NCBI GenBank assembly: GCA_000980495.1
Contig: LARN01000063.1
Span: forward strand, 1-8,446
DNA: 8,446 nucleotides
Direction of reading: 5' to 3'
Origin: Acinetobacter sp. N54.MGS-139
GTDB taxonomy: Bacteria; Pseudomonadota; Gammaproteobacteria; Burkholderiales; Burkholderiaceae_F
The position numbers and the translations under genes were made by a program. The notes beneath the pieces were generated by a model. It was not told the DNA's origin and made no database searches. It was given only the letters and a program-made list of their open reading frames with translations. Positions 6,437 to 8,446 of this stretch are shown here, piece after piece (within the stretch, counting starts at the first letter, position 1; each line of letters begins with the position of its first letter).

Positions 6437-6442
6437 ATTATA
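6437..6442 (-). promoter_or_regulatory. Candidate -10 element for the DAHP synthase unit
   Basis: The minus strand carries an exact TATAAT here. Transcription would start near 6430 and give a leader of about 70 bases that includes the hairpin at 6383-6410. The expected -35 region (about 6460-6465) reads GAGTTT and does not match consensus, and there is no extended -10 TG. It may depend on an activator, or the match may be fortuitous. Its placement just past the helicase terminator hairpin supports it. Confidence 0.45.
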
Positions 6443-6476
6443 AGAAGGCGACCGCAGGAAAACTCCCGAGGCCGCC
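6441..6476 (-). terminator. Putative terminator of the DEAD-box helicase gene
   Basis: On the minus strand GGCGGCC (6476-6470) pairs with GGTCGCC (6453-6447), with one G-U pair. Inner GGGA/TTCC pairing can extend the stem. The hairpin is followed by TTCTTATAAT, a broken U-tract that runs straight into the candidate -10 of the next unit. It lies 46 bases past the helicase stop codon. Confidence 0.5.
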
Positions 6477-6521
6477 TAAAAGTTATCTATCCAGTGAACG
6501 GAAAAAGCCGTGGAACACAGG

Positions 6522-7793
6522 CTATTGTCCGCGAGCGGCCTTACGCCGAACAGAGGGCTTCCCGTCGGAGCGCTTGAATCCGGCAGGAGCGTTTCTTCTT
6601 GGCCCGGGGCGGCGATTTTTGTTCTGAGGCTTTGTCGGAGCAGAAACTTTCCAGTCAGAGTAATCCAGCCCGGGGAAATCGGACAATGGCAGGGGCTTCT
6701 TGATGAACTTTTCGATCGCAGCCAGCTGCGGCAACTCTTCCGGAGAAACCAGAGAATAAGCTTCTCCCGCTTCTCCTGCGCGTCCCGTTCTGCCGATACG
6801 GTGAACGTAGTCTTCTGCTTGCTGCGGCAGTTCGTAGTTGACGACCTGAGGAAGCTTTTCAATATCTAAGCCGCGGGCAGCGATGTCAGTGGCAACGAGA
6901 ATAGGAAGCTTGTGCTCTTTGAACTCTCTGAGTGCTGTCGTTCTGGCGCTCTGAGATTTATCGCCGTGAATGGCTTTGGCAACCAGACCGTCTTTGAGCA
7001 GATGGCGAACCAGCTTATCTGCGCCGTATTTGGTTCTGGTAAAGACCAAAACCTGATCCCATTGGTTGTCGACGATAAGGTCGCGAAGGACAGTGTGTTT
7101 ATTAGCTTTCGGAACTCTGTAAAGCGTTTGGCGAACAAGAGAGGAGTCCTTATTTCGTTCGATTTCGACGGACTCAGGCTTATTGAGGAATTCGGAAGCG
7201 AGCTTTTTAATTTCCGGTGAGAACGTTGCGGAAAAGAGCAGTGTTTGGCGATCCGGCGGGAGCGCCTTCAGAATGCGCTTTAAGTCAGGGAGAAAGCCCA
7301 TATCCAGCATACGGTCGGCTTCGTCCAGAATCAGAATGTGCGTCTTAGAGAGACCTGCAAAACCCTGGTTCATGAGATCGAGTAGACGACCCGGTGTCGC
7401 AACTAAGAAATCCAGCCCTTTGGCAATGGCGGCCTTCTGCGGGTTGATGCCCACACCGCCGAAAACGACGGCAGAGCGTACGCCGAGGTCTTTGCCCAGA
7501 GAAAGAATAGTTTTTCCGACTTGCGCGGCAAGCTCTCGGGTAGGAGTCAGTACTAAAACACGAGGAACGCGCTTTTGATAAAGCGTCGGTTCTTCTATCA
7601 TCTTCTGCAGCATGGGCAGAACAAAAGCAGCCGTTTTACCGGTGCCGGTCTGAGCTGCAGCCAAAAGATCGTATCCCTGTCGAACGAGCGGGATGGCTTT
7701 CATTTGAATCGGAGTCGGCGACGTAAAGCCGTTGGCTTCGATTAACTTTTCTAATTGGGGTGCAAACCCAAGTGTCTTAAAAGAATTCGACAT
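6522..7793 (-). CDS. rhlE: ATP-dependent RNA helicase, DEAD-box, RhlE-like
   Basis: DEAD-box helicases use ATP to unwind short RNA duplexes in ribosome assembly and mRNA decay. The 423-residue product has every motif in order: Q motif (Phe5 to Gln30, with GFTSPTPIQ at 22-30), AQTGTGKT (47-54), PTRELA (84-89), GG (112-113), TPGR (133-136), DEAD (157-160), SAT (188-190), VFTRT (250-254), ATDIAARGLD (301-310) and HRIGRTGR (331-338). The LILDEADRMLDMGF block and the spacing are typical of RhlE rather than DbpA, SrmB or DeaD. The tail from about 380 is basic and disordered (Arg, Lys, Pro, Asn), as expected for RNA tethering. The ATG at 7793 has AGAGGA eight bases upstream. It is divergent from the FKBP gene and appears to be its own unit. 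Assignment within the RhlE/RhlB/SrmB group is by resemblance only. Confidence 0.93.
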   Translation of the reverse strand: MSNSFKTLGFAPQLEKLIEANGFTSPTPIQMKAIPLVRQGYDLLAAAQTGTGKTAAFVLPMLQKMIEEPTLYQKRVPRVLVLTPTRELAAQVGKTILSLGKDLGVRSAVVFGGVGINPQKAAIAKGLDFLVATPGRLLDLMNQGFAGLSKTHILILDEADRMLDMGFLPDLKRILKALPPDRQTLLFSATFSPEIKKLASEFLNKPESVEIERNKDSSLVRQTLYRVPKANKHTVLRDLIVDNQWDQVLVFTRTKYGADKLVRHLLKDGLVAKAIHGDKSQSARTTALREFKEHKLPILVATDIAARGLDIEKLPQVVNYELPQQAEDYVHRIGRTGRAGEAGEAYSLVSPEELPQLAAIEKFIKKPLPLSDFPGLDYSDWKVSAPTKPQNKNRRPGPRRNAPAGFKRSDGKPSVRRKAARGQ

Positions 7794-7929
7794 TCAATTA
7801 GTCCTCTTTGAATCTGTGGGAGTGTAGTGCGGAATCAGTTCTCAATCTGAGGGATTAGACCAATAGGGGGAACCAAGTGAGCATAAAATCCAAGAATCAC
7901 TAGTGAAGCGCCAATAAGAGGCGATAACG
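7794..7929. promoter_or_regulatory. Divergent promoter region between helicase and FKBP genes
   Basis: This 136-base gap must hold the start signals of both flanking genes. For the plus strand, TAAAAT at 7884-7889 is a possible -10 for the FKBP gene, about 40 bases before its start, but no -35 match lies at 16-18 bases. For the minus strand, TCTAAT and TACACT hexamers occur without good -35 partners. The ribosome sites are clearer: AAGAGG at 7916-7921 (plus) and AGAGGA at 7802-7807 (minus). Confidence 0.45.
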
Positions 7930-8343
7930 ATGTTTGGTATTGACACTCAAGATTTACAAGATTTAAAGATAGTGGACGTCAAAGTCGGTACAGGTGCAGA
8001 GGCCAAGCCTGGTGAGCTCGTTCGTGTTCATTACACAGGCTGGCTCGAAGACGGCACAAAGTTTGATTCCAGCGTTGACCGCAAAGAACCTTTTGAATTC
8101 CCGCTCGGAGCAGGCTATGTTATCCAGGGCTGGGACCGCGGCGTTGCCGGCATGAAGGTCGGGGGTGTTCGCCGTCTGTTCATTCCGTCTCAGTTAGCCT
8201 ATGGCGACGGAGGCGCCGGTTCTGTTATTCCTCCGAATGCAACATTGATTTTTGAAATCCAGCTGCTCGGAGTTAAAGACAACGGCAAATGGCAGCTTGA
8301 AGAAGATGTCATCACTCCGGTGTCTGCACCTGATGTGAAGTAG
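7930..8343 (+). CDS. FKBP-type peptidyl-prolyl cis-trans isomerase, cytoplasmic
   Basis: This 137-residue protein is a single FKBP domain that catalyses cis-trans isomerisation at proline bonds. The residues that line the active site of human FKBP12 are all present by alignment: Tyr35 (in HYTGWLEDGTKFDSS), Phe45, Asp46, Phe57, Val64, Ile65 and Trp68 (in GYVIQGWDRGV), Tyr91 (in AYGDGG), Ile100 and Phe108. It should therefore be enzymatically active. It lacks a signal peptide, a dimerisation domain and the SlyD-type insert-in-flap, so it is a minimal cytoplasmic form. About 20 extra C-terminal residues (118-137) follow the last beta-strand. AAGAGG lies eight bases ahead of the ATG. It is the only plus-strand gene here, transcribed away from the helicase and followed by a hairpin terminator. 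Confidence 0.94.
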   Translation: MFGIDTQDLQDLKIVDVKVGTGAEAKPGELVRVHYTGWLEDGTKFDSSVDRKEPFEFPLGAGYVIQGWDRGVAGMKVGGVRRLFIPSQLAYGDGGAGSVIPPNATLIFEIQLLGVKDNGKWQLEEDVITPVSAPDVK

Positions 8344-8377
8344 CAAGCTAGTACCTTGTAACAATAATATTTTCGCT

Positions 8378-8408
8378 TAAAGCTCCGGATACAAATGTCG
8401 GAGCTTTA
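8378..8408 (+). terminator. Hairpin terminator after the FKBP gene
   Basis: TAAAGCTCCG (8378-8387) and CGGAGCTTTA (8399-8408) form a perfect 10-bp stem with an 11-base loop, 34 bases past the FKBP stop. The U-tract comes only from the stem's own TTT, followed by ATGCG. The stem is nearly symmetrical with A/T ends, so it could also stop transcription arriving on the minus strand from the right, where the flank reads TTTAAGCG. Confidence 0.6.
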
Positions 8409-8446
8409 TGCGAGCGTCGCTAGTTGTAAATTGCCAATTAACGACT
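8409..8446. other. Right-edge intergenic bases, nothing recognised
   Basis: These last 38 bases after the FKBP terminator show no start codon with a ribosome site, no tRNA-like fold and no convincing promoter. They are probably spacer ahead of the next gene. Confidence 0.4.

Noticed and set aside
6476..6862. Minus-strand frame of 128 codons overlapping the helicase tail
   Set aside because: It is an out-of-frame reading of the helicase gene, whose motifs are complete in the other frame; the alternative product is low-complexity Ser/Arg/Leu.
1..8446. Mobile elements, CRISPR arrays, tRNA or rRNA genes, riboswitches, toxin-antitoxin or defence genes
   Set aside because: I looked for repeated units, terminal inverted repeats, transposase or integrase motifs and cloverleaf patterns on both strands and saw none.

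Overview
The window reads as an ordinary chromosomal segment of a Gram-negative proteobacterium with intermediate GC content. Periplasmic and lipoprotein export signals, a TruC-type pseudouridine synthase, an AroF/AroG-type DAHP synthase and a RhlE-type helicase all fit a beta- or gammaproteobacterium. A betaproteobacterium of the Sutterella/Parasutterella kind is my guess from the overall feel of the proteins, with low confidence. I see no insertion sequence, phage gene, CRISPR array, tRNA or rRNA.

Layout. Seven protein genes are present, six on the minus strand and one on the plus strand; one of them, a small lipoprotein, has no recognised function. From the left: a PheC-like periplasmic protein (198-984 region, minus) with its own promoter and terminator; truC (1167-1940, minus); a four-gene minus-strand set read from right to left as DAHP synthase (5257-6360), small lipoprotein (4911-5267), long-form Xaa-Pro aminopeptidase (3075-4889) and YeiH-family transporter (2049-3071); a RhlE-like DEAD-box helicase (6522-7793, minus); and a cytoplasmic FKBP-type prolyl isomerase (7930-8343, plus), divergent from the helicase.

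The four-gene set looks like one transcription unit. Its intergenic distances are -11, 21 and 3 bases. It is preceded by an exact TATAAT hexamer and a leader hairpin, and it ends in a strong intrinsic terminator at 1983-2019. The other units are bounded by weaker hairpins.

Functionally, two separate genes bear on aromatic amino acid synthesis. The DAHP synthase starts the shikimate pathway. The PheC-like protein keeps residues at the positions used by the periplasmic cyclohexadienyl dehydratase of Pseudomonas aeruginosa, an enzyme that evolved from amino-acid-binding proteins, so it may make phenylpyruvate or phenylalanine outside the cytoplasm. The remaining genes cover peptide turnover (PepP), tRNA modification (TruC), RNA remodelling (RhlE) and protein folding (FKBP).

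I did not find an evident undescribed system. The best leads are the catalytic-versus-binding status of the PheC-like protein, a possible attenuator in the DAHP synthase leader, and the lipoprotein of unknown function translationally coupled to DAHP synthase.
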